This document shows positions 47,847 to 61,363 of a stretch of DNA of 64,000 nucleotides, piece after piece. The position numbers and the translations under genes are program-made. The DNA lies in assembly GCA_010909165.1 (NCBI GenBank), contig MU008199.1, forward strand, positions 328,248 to 392,247, given 5' to 3'. The stretch's first letter is position 1, and each line of letters starts with the position of its first letter. The notes under the pieces were generated by a model. It was not told where the DNA came from. It saw nothing but the letters and a program-made list of their open reading frames with translations, and did not search any database. This DNA comes from Anthoceros angustus. Its lineage: Eukaryota > Streptophyta > Anthocerotopsida > Anthocerotales > Anthocerotaceae.

Positions 47847-50800
47847 TGTGGAGTGTGGATTCGTGTCCAGGGACACCGTGAGGTCCACATTCACCCTCAA
47901 TGTCGTTGTAGGCTTAGGATTCGCTCCCAAGGGAATGGTTTGTGCCGAGAGACGCTAACTTCTATCGCCATCCCTTCACCTAAGTCAAGACTTACTTGCT
48001 ATTACTCCCCTTACCTATCTACTCAACCACTACTACCCCGACCGTCTAGCCACCACGGCTCTTATTCCACGACCGCAAATCTCATTCCACGATCATGTGT
48101 TCTCACCGGTAGTTGCTTCGCCACCGAGGTGGGTCCCACACCCAAACCCTAGCGACTTATTTCCGACGCCGCGGATCCGCACCAAGGCCCACTGCGGCAC
48201 GGATCCGCTTTATTCTCGCACTCCACACTTCATGCACACACACACACCGATTCCTAGGGACCTAAATTCCACAAATCCTCACCGCTCCACACACACACAA
48301 AGGCGCCACACTCATTCTTTACAAGGGAACTGCTCTTGCACGCTTCCACCAGCAAGACCTTTGGTTTCTTTTGGATTCACACAATCTCCACCGCTAGCCT
48401 CTCAATTAGTTCCCTTCTCAACCCTCTCACACCTCGCATCGCATGTTTAGTCACTCCTTCACCCAATCTTCTCCTCTCTCTCTCTCTCTCCCTCAACTCG
48501 CCTGGCTTCCAACCATCCACTCAACACTTCGCTCAATTGAACACAACTAGCGGGACAAGTGTGAAGGAAAGAAGAACCCCGGCCACAAGGCGTTACGAGC
48601 AAGCTCAGCGCCAATCCCTTGGTTTCCTCCTCCTTTGTCGGCAAGATTGCTTATCACCCTCCTCCCCCGGAGCAAGCTCGACCACCCCTAGGAGCGCCTC
48701 GCACACCGCCTCCGTCAATCGGACGTCTCCAACCAGCCACAGGCGTGGGGATCTCAACCAGAATTATCTCGGCGTGAGGGACCTAATCGCCCCTCTTATA
48801 CATCGGCCGGGGCACCGCCGGATTTTTAGGTCCTAAGATGGCTATCGCGAAGACGCGCCCACAATTCGGAGCGATCCTAGGTCGGCAAGATCCTAACCAA
48901 ATTATCTTTAGGTTGCTACCACCTCACCTCACGCTTCTGCGCCCTACCGACTTGGCCGGCGCCCCACGTCCTCCATTGCCGCCGCCACGAGCTCTCCCGC
49001 CACGCCTGGCCTGACAGTTCTCCCACACTACTTCCACCTCACCGCCACCTGGACGTCCGAATTTGAGGTGTACCGCCTGGGCTTCCGTGATCTTCCGGCC
49101 GCCTATTGCCGAGGATTATTACTGCCTCGTCCACCCAAGCTGGACCTCCTCCTCGCTCAACTCCTCCAAAGTCGCCTCCGCATAATAGGGAGCCAACCCC
49201 ACACCGGCGCATGGTAGAAGTATGCACCGGGTCCTCACTTGTAGGTAGGCCCCGATCCCTCCTATTTCCACACGCACATGGACGTGAGGTTAAGCACGCG
49301 TTCTCCATTCACATATAGACCGGCACATAAGTTTCCTCATCCATGTGCCGTAATATAATAGGACCCCTGCTGAGGTGCTTACCCTCCTCCCGTAGGCTAC
49401 ACTTGCCGGCCTATGTCCTCGCGAGGCGCCACGTCGCATCCTGCCGCCCGCCCGCCCGCTTCCGGGTTGGTTGCGCCAATGTCGGTGGCGGTTTCGACTA
49501 CATGGTAGTGGACTCCACGTTTGCTCAAAGAACGCGTAGGTGAGGTTTCGGCTACCTCGGTTGCCGCTTCCGCTCGGTAGGCCCTTCCGCTACTCGTGGT
49601 CCTGCTACCCCGCCTTCCCTTTGTCTTTTCGCCCGGCCACGTGCCTCATCCCGCTCCATATCGCTCCGCTAGCTTATGGGCCTTTTCCACCGAGGCCGCT
49701 CGCCTCTGGCTCGCAACAACTCCCCGCATCTCTGGTTCCTCGTGGGCATCCTTAATTTGAGCCATGAGTGCTTCCTGCTCGTCATGGCTTGCAACTTCTC
49801 CGGCCTGACAAATCTTCTTGAATCTTGGCCCTTATTTCCTCTAGGTTCCGCTTGTCTTCCTCCGCTTGCTTGCGCTTGGCCTCCTCTTCACAAACTGGCC
49901 TTCACCACTTCCTCCCGCCGCACACCGAGCGTGAGAGCTAAAGCCGCTTGATCCAACAACCGCTTGGGCCCGGATCATCGACGTGGTCAGCTCCCGCAAG
50001 TCCACTTGTTGTGGCGGCCCCAGGACGCCATCCCTCCGTCGAGAACTTTCCTCCCCAGGTGCGCACCTCACCAATTCGGTTGCATCCACCTCTGCTGGAG
50101 TCCCTTGAAAATCTCTTCCCATGCCGAGGAGGGTCCGCCTCGAGGTCACCCTAAACCCTCCGGAGTTGATTCATCATCGCATCCAGTCAAAAATTGTCCT
50201 CGGATCGCGCCTCCTCTCGCCACCTCCAACCGCCGCTTTGGCTTTCATTTCAGAGCTGGCGCCTGTTGACTGTGACGCGCATCCGCTCACCTTTTCACGA
50301 TGCCCGCCTTTCACCCCGGTCTTCCTCCTTTTCTGGTGGGAATTTCCTTCTCCTCCGAACTGCCGCCACCGACTCCCGCTATCCGATTTTTCCTCCTTGG
50401 GCTCCTCCGCCTTCCATTTCACCTCCCTAACCGGCTTCCACATGTGGAGGGAGGCTACAATCTCCACCTCCGCGCAGCTTAGCGTAAACATAAAGATGGA
50501 CGAAATGGTGAGATTAGAGAGGCCGAGGCGAGGAAATCAAGTTCAACCTCTCTTCACACAACTTGTCAAGAGAATTCGCCCAATCGATCTTCGCCCCTTG
50601 ACCACTTCATGAAGGAGCAGAAGTGGTCGGACAAATAATCCCGCTTCTTGTCTGCGAAACATAGGAGCCACCGGCGACCCATCAACTGCTTTGCCAAATC
50701 CCTCGTCAACCAGCCGTTGGGTTGAATTACGCCCGCTTTAACGTAGCGCCGCTGCTTCTTTTCTGACGGCTCCATCACCAACCCGCCCGCCTCCTCCCCA

Positions 50801-53800
50801 TACACCCTTCTAACCAGCCTCCAGTCCCAATCCTGCTTCGCTCTAAATCCCGCTTTGGTATGTCCTTGGTGGCGCGCACTCTGCCCGTGTTCATGTAATT
50901 CCACCGCTCTTCCATGAAACCCGCCTCCTTCACCTCCCAGAACTTTCCAATGATCCATGTTCGGCCATTGGGCAAGCACAATTTGGTGGTGACCTTGGGC
51001 GCCATCCCTCTCACGGTCTTCACGGTCTCGCGCCACAACCAACGCCACCTGGCTGCGAATTTCGGAGGGTCACCTGTGGTTCCTACCTCCTCGAAGGAGC
51101 GCTGTCGCGCCTTCCTCCTCGCGCCTCGCGATGTCCGACGGGGTTCGAGCTCCTTCCCTTCGCGCCTCGCGCCTCGCGCCTCGCGCCTCCTCCTTGGGCT
51201 CCTCCGCCTTCCTCCTCGCGCCTCGCGCCTCGCTGGCCCGCGTTGCGCTCCGTTGTTTGAACGGGATTGTCATTTCCTAGGGTTAAGTTTCCTGTTCCCC
51301 TACTCTGTTGACCTCTCGACCGCTTCCACATCCCAATCCACAACCCACACTCATTCGGCTACCGGTCGACCCCAACTTATAGACTCTAATTATTCCAAAC
51401 CCCTATCTCACATATATAGACTTTTTAGGGAACATTCCGAGTCCATGGGCCAAGGAACACCAAATTCCGGACCATTTATTTTCTAACCTAGGCAATAAAA
51501 CAAAAAGAACTCCATAGGCCAAGGACATTTTACTATGAATATCCCCAACTACCAACCGACTTATTTTCACACCACTCCCAAAAACAAAAATTCACTTGGG
51601 CACATTTTAACAGGGTTTCGAGACTAGATCGTTACATACTCCCTTCTCATTTGTTGCCCCGCCAACTTATGTATAATACTTCTTGACCCTCCACCCATTG
51701 ACTCGGGTAGTGGAGGTCTGCTAACTCTTGCGATGCTGAGCCATTCAAGACTTGAGAACCCTATATGGCCCCATCCATCGAAGGTGGAGCTTGCCGGAAA
51801 GTGCATGTACCTATTGTCGCATAGGCCAAGTCACCGAACTACCCACTCTTGCTTCCGCAACCGTCATGCCATATTTTCCTTTTACGAATATCCGCATGAC
51901 GCTCAACGCCCCTATCCTCTGTATGTTTAGCGAAGGCGACGGCGTTCGGTGACTTTCCTCTCGCCATGCGGTTAGTTTCGGATACAGGGTGGGAATTTCA
52001 AACTCAATAGGCATTAGGAGAATGGCCGTAGGTGAGGTAGTACGGTGTTTGTTGCGTTGTTATTTTCTCTGCGCCTGTATGCCCGGAGTGAAGCTTAAGA
52101 TCCCGACGCGTATTCCACCGTTAGCTTGTTGAGGATCCCGCAAGAGCCCATTCGCCTTTTCCGTTAAGCCATTTGCCTTGGGATTATAAGGAGTCGTTTT
52201 CCGTGGCGTTGAAGTAGTAGATCATATGAGATATAACTTGCTGAAATGTGACCCTCGTCACGACAAGCTCCAAGGGACACCATATCGAGTGATAATCTGT
52301 CATAGAGGAACTGCCACTACATGAGTGTGTCTACTGCGGTGCTTGGGCTTCCACCATACGCGTGCAATAGTCTGTGGGCCACGAGGATGTATTGGTTTTG
52401 TCGCGTCCTCGTTTTTGTATGGGACCAACAAAGTCTATTCCCCATTTCTCGAATGGCGCGGCCAATATCGGAACCATTGGCCATTGAGTGGTTGCGACGG
52501 TTTCCCAACCCTCGGCAGCATCGCAGCGTTTAACAAACTCCTAGCATCACGATGCATGGTTTGCCACCATACCCGTTTCAAGCACCTTCTTGCACGTGAT
52601 ATGTGCGAAATGTCCTCCGCTTCCCCTCGTGCATCTCACAAGACTCGGATAACTGCTCCTTGTTACCCATAACTCCCCCGCCCATCCGGTCCCGATGCAG
52701 ATTGTCTTTGCGTCATACAAGCGGACGAATAGTGCACAAACGCCTGACTGGGGTTTGAAAGATCCGATGGTATTTTCCCGTTCGAATTCCATCATCTCCT
52801 CGTGAGTGGGCCTTGTGTATCCGTTCTCCTTCTCATTTCTGCCGAGCCACCATTTACCCTCGCCTTATGTTCGCCCCTCTAACTCGTCACACGAGCTTCA
52901 TCGGAAAATCGTCGTTTTGGTCTGTGTAACCTCCTCTGTTTTCGCCTCGAAATGTAATCGCATTCACATGTTTACTCCTCCTCTGGTCTCCACCGTGAAC
53001 GTGAATTCTTGCGGAGTAGGATCCATCTTGCTATGCGTCCGACAAGTCGGTTTTGTTTACGGTGTTTGAGGCGAAGTGGTCCACATGGAAGACGAACTCG
53101 AGATAGCAAATAGTGACGAAACTTGAACCGAGTACACCATCCCTAGCGCCTCCTCTCGGTGGTGGTATACTTCTTCTCGTGAGCTCCTGCATAATAGATT
53201 GGATAATCGTGCTTCTTGTCATCCCTTTGGCTTAGAATGGTACCGATTGCATAGGCGAAACGTCTACAAACACGTGGAACTTCTTGTTCCGGTCGCCCCG
53301 CAGTGAGCGTGGATCGTGGTGGTGCGAAGATCATTGAAGGCCTCCTCTCGTTTTCGTCCATTCCCACTCCCGGTCCTTGCAATGTAGCCGCCTTATACGG
53401 AGAAATTCTTCACAAACCTTCGATAATAGCCTACCATTCCGAGGAATCCCTAAGCTCCTTGGTGGTAGGTGGCTTGAGGCGGTAATGATTTTGACCTTAT
53501 CCGGTCGACCTCTATCCCCGCAAATGCGGTGCCCCAACAAAATACCCTCCGGCATGCGAAATAACATTTCTCGGGATGTAGACACAATTGGTCTGACACC
53601 GTTCGGACATTTGCGAAGGTGGTTGAGGTGATCTTCGCTCCAAACACGCAGAAGTCATCCAGGAAGACCTCCATGAAGTCCCTAAGGTATTCCTTGAAAA
53701 TCTTGACAACCGTCGCATGAAGGATCTGCCTGTTAATCCGAGCCTCCGTTTGTAGGCATAGGTTCCCGATTGTAGTGAAGGTCATGGGGCCAATCACTCT

Positions 53801-56800
53801 CCACGAGATGTGGTTATACCGAATACCCATCCAGAAGTAGACCATTCTCCCGCAACTAAGTCCGATGTTGTCTATGAATGGAAGCGGGTAATGGTCTTTT
53901 TGGTCACCTTGTTTAACTTCCTCCAATCCTGACCGTATCTTCCCTTACGCTTTTGGGAACCACCACAATTGGGGCTACCCACTCCGATGTCACAATAGGA
54001 TATATGACGTGCGCAAGTAGAGCTCCAATTGTTCCTTTACCTTCATGAATACTTTGGATTTAGCTTGTATTGCGGTATCCGACCGGCACGACCCTCGAGA
54101 TCAATCTTGTGCTCCCCACTCCCTCGGTATACCCTTCATGTCTCAAACGTCAAAAGCAAAACGTGGATAAATTCCCAACAAATTGTTTCATACCCTTTCC
54201 AAGTCTGCATTCATCCTGCTCGAAAACTTAAGGACCTTGCCGCAACACTTCCACATCCTTGACCTCATCCGTCCCTCCACTCTCTCTCCACCGGCGCGGA
54301 TGTGATGCGAACCCTTCCTCCGGTCTTGGTTCTCCTTGCGCATTCCCCATTCCGGAATAGGTCGTCGAGGTAAACGTGAGACACCCTCCTCGCACCCTCC
54401 GAAGTTTGTCCGGATCGGCTCCCGGCTCACCACCTCTACTTCTTGTTCCTCGACCTCCGTCTCCCCTCTCCTCCGACCACCGGGTTGTCAATTGTGACTC
54501 CATAGCACCCTAATAGGTTGATGGAATGGGAATATCTCTCCGTAATCGTCCTCTTCATCGACCACGAAATATGTGCGAATGGGAATTTCTCCTTCTCATC
54601 CTCTCCCCAGGTATCTTGAGAGGTGTATCCCTCCGTTTGGTGTCTCCCTGCACGTATCTCTGCTCCAAGTCAAACATATCCTTCCTCCTTAATTTTGGGG
54701 TCCCAGAGGTTTGAATCCCACTTCCTTTCTCGCCCATTTGAAGGTGCAACGTGCCCCATACATCCATGTTCGTCAATGAGAACCTCATACCTGGCGCTTT
54801 TTGTTTAATGACCACGTAGTCCATGAGTGCGGAATGGTACCAATATGGGTTAGGACTCCAACTCCCCTACCGGCGCCATTTTGGACATGTCACCGCAACA
54901 CCTTTGATGTATGTTCTATCGCAACCCAAGCTTCCGAGCGGTCTCCTCATCATGATGTTGACTCGACCGGAATCTAGCGGCACCTTCTTGATTACACATC
55001 CCGCAATTTCTATCTCAGAGCTCACAGATCAGTCCATCATGGCCACCATATTCACAGAAGGGATTTCGGCCTTGGGGTGGAAAGGTTCCGTCTCTTCTTG
55101 GGTTGTGCCGCCTTCAATGCCCCAGTTTTTGGCGGTACTGGATTGTCCACGAGATTGTCAACGTTATCATGAACTTTTGGTCCATGATAGCGTCCGCCAA
55201 ATTGAAAGGAACACCTGACTCTGCTTTCTGTTTCTCCTTGCCAACCCCCACCGTCATTTCAGCAACCGCGGTAGCTGTTCAGATGTTGCGGTCGTTGAAA
55301 CAGAATGGCCGGTAGGTGGGTCAGGTGGGTCAGTGGCCAAAGGTACGACTGTCGGAGTCTGTTCCAGTTCTTGTCGGATCATATCCATAACCTTCCCCCT
55401 GACATCGGGCGGAAACGCCGACTCATCCTTTTTTTCCTCTTGCGGGTTTTTCGCCCCATGTGTCGACTCGAGTCCCACTGCCGTCCGGCTGTCCTCGTTT
55501 TGCACTTCACCCCTCGAATCCGCGGTCTCGGCTGCTAAGGGAGTTACACCTGTGATGCCATCCGAAATCGCAACCCTCGCGTTAAGTGTGGCGTGTGCCT
55601 TGCTCCCGTCCTGGATTCGCCCTTTCTTTTTCGACTCCCATACCGAGTCCCTCGTTTTGTGGTTGGACTTCTCTTCCTTCCCGCTTTGATGAAGACGCCT
55701 CTTCCTCCTCACTTGCGGACGTTATGGAAGCTCCCACTCCGTTCTTCTTCCTTTTTTCCCTCGCTCCCTTCTTAGGGTGTCCGCCTTCCTCTCGCCGCTC
55801 GGTCCGAGGCCATCGCAGGAGTTCCGTAATACCCACTATCCACATCCCCAACCCTTCCGGGCTCCTCGACACCGGGCCTCGGAATCCTCCCATACCGCCA
55901 TGAGCGCATCTTGACTTGCATTGCGGGAACGGCTTTGTGACGGGTCAGAATCGGAGGTTGAGCGATCCTCACTGTTTTCGGTGTCGAGGACGCCGGCCAC
56001 GTGACTGATTGCTTGGTCCACACGACCTTTCAAAATCACCATTCCCGGCGAGATGCGGAGGGGCATCCAGCAAGATGCCCGAACCCTCGGCAATTGTAAC
56101 ACGACGGCACTCATTTGCGGGGTTCCTTGCCATCCGACCCATGCCGTGGGTTTCGCAAACTCGAGGTACAAAGTTTTGTACCCAGATCGGTGTTGCCTCT
56201 TGAATTTGGTATGTATCTTCCAAGCACATCTCCTCATCCTCCTCCTCGTAGCCCAAGATGGTTGCACTTTTGTTTGTGACAGTTCGACCTCGAGTGCCCT
56301 GTCCACAAGTTGAGCGAAGAGATTCTCCGAGCAACCCTTCTTCTATCATGGTCCTTGATGGCATTAAGATGGAGTTTCTCGGTTTGACCATCATTTCCTC
56401 CATCTTGTTCCCTTGTTGCTCCACTTTTTGGCTTGTTTCCACCTCTCTTCTCACCGCTCCGCGTCCTTTCGTGCATATAGCTCCTTCCCTTTGCACGTCG
56501 TCTTGTTTCCATCATTTTTCCCTTCTTCCTTCTATCCCTTGTTGCGCTCACCTTCCAGAATTCTCCTCCGAATCCTGGTCTCCTCTTCCGTGGAGCTACC
56601 CGAGGAGTCATTGAAAACTATCCTCCTCCGCTGAATCATCGGAGGACGAATAGTACTTCTTCTTCTTTTTGTATTTCTTTTTGTCCTTCCGCGCCCTTGT
56701 TCGAGTTCTTCTTCTCTTCCGCGTTGACTCCTCATAGTTCGAGCGACTTTAATCGCCCGATCCAAATCTTTCTCACCGAGACGACGTGCCTTCCCATTTC

Positions 56801-59800
56801 CGCCCAATCCTCTTGCAAACCAACGAATGGCCATTAGCTCGACGGACCCCGATCCGTAGGGTGGAACCTTTCCACATAAGCTGCGGTCTCCTTCTTCCTC
56901 TCCGCAATCCCTCGAGTTTGGACAAGACATATCCTTCCACATCGACCCTCCGAACCTTTCACAAAAGCTCTCTTCAAGGCCCCAAAAGTAGGCGGGGTGT
57001 GCTATGTACTCCCGCTTGTACCACTTGGCCGCCGCTCCGTAAGACTCCATAAGCTGGGCACGGCGCATCCTCACGGTTGGCAAGCGTCAACGCTCAAAAC
57101 GCTCGACAAACTCGTCGGGATCCTCATGGCCCTTCTTTTCTCCATAACGGTAAGATTGCTTAGTAGTAACGAGCACGAGATCGCCATAACTACCGGTAGT
57201 ACTTTCAACGATCATGGTAGTTGACGCGCCACTACGTCGACCTCTACATTCACGAAGTTCTGGACGCGTGGTCTAGGCACCGGAGCGAGATCAAAAGACA
57301 AGGTGGAATCGGGTACCGGCCCCTTGTACCGCTTCGTAGTCGAGAGTTGGGAATCAATCTAAGATCCGATCCCTAGTTCGAGTCGACTCCTTCCTCGTCC
57401 GCCAAGTGTGATCTCCGCCGTGCTCTCCTCGTAACTCTCTGCAATCTTTCCGCTTGGCGTTGCGTCTTGCGAGCGTTTCCCCAGTCGGATCGAATCGCTT
57501 GTCTCCACCGAGGCATCCATCAATCTAGTAATGCTAGACTCTACGTAAGCTAGGTTAGTCCTTCCTACGTCCTTGACAGTGATTCCATTCCCCGGCAACG
57601 GCGCCAAAATGTGGAGTGTGGATTCGTGTCCAGGGACACCGTGAGGTCCACATTCACCCTCAATGTCGTTGTAGGCTTAGGATTCGCTCCCAAGGGAATG
57701 GTTTGTGCCAAGAGACGCTAACTTCTATCGCTCGCCTTCACCTAAGTCAAGACTTACTTGCTATTACTCCTCTTACCTATCTACTCAACCACTACTACCC
57801 CGACTCTAGCCACCACTCTTATTCCACGACAAATCTCATTCCACGACCGCGGTGTTCTCACCGGTAGTTGCTTCCACCGAGGTGGGTCCCACACCCAAAC
57901 CCTAGCGACTTATTTCCGGCGCGGCGCCGGATCCGCCACGGGCGCCCACTGCAGGATCCTTTATGCACTCCACACTTCATGCACACACACACACCGATTC
58001 CTAGGGACCTAAATTCCACAAATCCTCACCGCTCCACACACACACAAAGGCGCCACACTCACACTTTTAAGGGAATTGTTCCCTTGCGCTTCCACCAACA
58101 CCGGTTTGGTTTCTTTTGGATTCACACAATTCTCCACCGCTAGCCTCTCAATTAGTTCCCTTCTCAACCCCTCTCACACCTCGCATCGCTGGTTTAGTCA
58201 CTCCTTCACCCAATCTTCTCCTCTCTCTCTCCCTCAACTCGCCAGCTTCCAACCATCCACTCAACACTTCTCAATTGAACACAACTAGCGGACAAGTGTG
58301 AAGGAAAGAACCCCGGGCACAGAGGCACGAGCAAGCTCGGACCCGCCCCGCGCCAATCCCTTGGTTTCCTCCTCCTTTGTCGCAAGATTGCTTATCACCC
58401 TCCTCCCCCGGAGCAAGCTCGACCACCCCTAGGAGCGTCGACACCGCCTTTAATCGGACGTCTCCAACCAGCCACAGGCGTGGGGATCTCAACCAGAATT
58501 ATCTCGGCGTGAGGGACCCACGCCCCTCTTATACATCGGGGCATGCCCGGATTTTAGGTCCTAAGATGGCTATCGCGAAGGACGCGCCCACAATTCGGGC
58601 GATCCTAGGTCGGGCATCCTAACCAAATTATCTTTAGGTTGCTACCACCTCACGCTATCTGCGCCCTACCTCGACTTGGCCCCTCCCTCCATTGCTGCCG
58701 CCACGAGCTCCCGCCACGCTTGGTCGGACGGGTTCTCCCACACTACTTCCACCTCACCGCCACCGCTGGACGTCCGAATTTGAGGTGTACCGCCTGGGCT
58801 TCCGCATCTTCCGGCCGCCTATTGCCGAGGATTATTCCGGGCTCCTCGTCCACCCAAGCTGGACCTCCTCCTCGCTCAACTCCTCCAAAGTCGCCTCCGA
58901 TAATAGGGAGCCAACCCCACACCCGGCGATGGTAGAAGTATGCACCGGGTCCTCACTTGCGAGGTAGGCCCCGATCCCTCCTATTTCCACACGCACATGG
59001 GCGGTGAGGTTAAGCACGCGTTCTCCATTCACATATAGACCGGCACATAAGTTTCCTCATCCATGTGCCGTAATATAATAGGACCCCTACTGCTGAGGTG
59101 CTTACCCCTCCTCCGTAGGCTACACCAGTTGCTGGCCTATGTCCTCGCGAGGCGCCACGTCGCATCCTGCCGCCCCGCCGCCCGCCTGCTGGGTTGGCGC
59201 CAATGTCGGTAGCGGTTTCGACTACCGGTAGTGGACTCCACGACCGTCGTTCACAACCGCGTAGGTGAGGTTTCGGCTACCTCGGTTCGCTTCCTTCCGC
59301 TCGGTAGGCCTTCCGCTACTCGATCGTGGTCCTGCTACCCCGCCTTCCCTTTGTCTTTTCTCGGCCCGGCCACGTGCCTCATCCGCTCCGCTTATATCGC
59401 TCCGCTAGCTTATGGGCCTTTTCCACGAGGCCGCTTCGCCTCTGGCTCGCAACAACTCCCCTGCATCTCTGGTTCGCCTCGTGGGCATCCTTAATTTGAG
59501 CCATGAGTGCTTCCTGGCTCGTCATGGCTTGCAACTTCTCACAGGCCTGCACAAATCTTCTTGAATCTTGGCCCTTATTTCCTCTAGGTTCCGCTTGTCT
59601 TCCTCCGTTGCTTGCGCTTGGCCTCCTCTTCGAAACCCGGCCTTCACCACTTCCTCCGTCGCCCCGCACACGAGCGTGAGAGCTAAAGCCGCTTGATCCA
59701 ACAACCGCTTGGGCGGATCATCGGCGTGGTCGGCTCTGCAAGTCCACTTGTTGTGGCGGCCCCGCGACGCCATCCCTCGAGAACTTTCCTCCCGGTGCGC

Positions 59801-61363
59801 ACCCTCACCAATTCGGTTGCATCCACCGTTGCTGGAGTCCCCTTGAAAATCTCTTCCCATCTTTGAGGGTCCGCCTCGAGGTCACCTAAACCCTCCGGAG
59901 TTGATTCATCATCCGCATCCAGTCAAAAATTGTCCTCGGATCGCGCCTCCTCTTCGCCACCGCCGCTTTGGCTTTCATTTTAGAGGCGCCTGCTGACTGT
60001 GACGCGCATCCGCCTTCACCTTTTCACGATGCCCGCCTTCACCCCGGTCTTCCTCCTTTTCTGGTGGGAATTTCCTTCTCCTCCTCCAGCCTGCCGCCAC
60101 CGACTCCCGGCTATCCGATTTTTCCTCCTTGGGCTCCTCCGCCCATTTCACCTCCCTAACCGGCTTCCACATGTGGAGGGAGGCTACAATCTCCACCGGC
60201 GAGTTAGCGTAAACATAAAGATGGACGAAATGGTGAGATTAGAGAGGCCGAGGCGAGAAATCAAGTTCAACCTCTCTTCACACAACTTGTCAAGAGAATT
60301 CGCCTCAATCGATCTTCGCCCCTTGACCACTTCATGAAGGAGCAGCAAGTGGTCGACAAATAATCCGCTTCTTGTGCAGAAACATAGGAGCCACCGACCC
60401 ATCAAGCTGCATTGCCAAATCCTCGTCAACCGGCCGTTGGGTTCGCGAATTACGCGCTTTAACGGGCGGTGCTGCTTGCCGTGCTTCTTTTCTGGACGGC
60501 TCCATCACCAACCCGCCGCCTCCTCCTTCGCCCATACACCCTTCTAACTCCGGTCCCAATCCTGCGGCGCTCTAAATCCCCCGGGCGTTGTCCTGGTGTG
60601 CGCACACTCGCACTCCGAGTTCATGTAATTCCACCGCTCTTCCATGAAACCCGCTCCTTCACACTCCCAGCTCGAACTTTCCAATGATCCATGTTCGGCC
60701 ATTGGGCAAGCACAATGGTGGTGACCTTGGGCGCCATCCCTCTCACGGTCTTCCGGTCTCGCGCACAACCAACGCCACCTCGCGAATTTCACGGAGGGTC
60801 TCGGTTCCTACCTCCTCGAAGGAGGCGCCATGTCTGCGCCTTCCTCCTCCGTCCTGTCGACGGGGTTCGAGCTCGCCCCTTCGCGCCTCGCGCCTCCTGC
60901 CGATCACGGTGCCCCGACTGGCCACCGCTGCCGCGCCTCGCGCCTCCGCCCCGCCGCTTGCGCTCCGTTGTTTGAACGGGATCATTTCCTAGGGTTAAGT
61001 TTCCTGTGTTCCCCTACTCTGCTCGACCTCTCGACCGCTTCCACATCCCAATCCACAACCCCACACTCATTCACTGCCGGCCAACCCCAACTTATAGACT
61101 CTAATTATTCCAAACCCCCTATCTCACATATATAGACTTTTTAGGGAACATTCCGAGTCCATGGGCCAAGGAACACCAATTCGGACCATTTATTTTCTAA
61201 CCTAGGCAATAAAACAAAAGAACTCCATAGGCCAAGGACATTTTACTATGAATATCCCCAACCACCACACCGACTTATTTTCACACCACTCACAGCCAAA
61301 AAAACAAAAAAATTCACTTCAGGGCACATTTTAACAGGGGTTCCCGAGACTAGATCGTTTACA
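47847..61363 (-). mobile_element. Full-length Ty3/gypsy LTR retrotransposon (13.5 kb)
   Basis: Two long direct repeats (47847-51636 and 57610-61363) begin TGTGGAGTGTGG and end TTACA, flanking a 6-kb interior. The 5-bp direct duplication CCACC lies just outside (47842-47846 and 61364-61368). Interior signals show transcription from right to left: a tRNA-type primer-binding site beside the right LTR, a polypurine tract beside the left LTR, and gag, protease, reverse transcriptase, RNase H and integrase in that order on the minus strand. That order defines Ty3/gypsy. The primer site and RNase H style suggest the Athila/Tat branch. All genes are frameshifted. The LTRs are unusually long for a 6-kb interior. 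Confidence 0.92.
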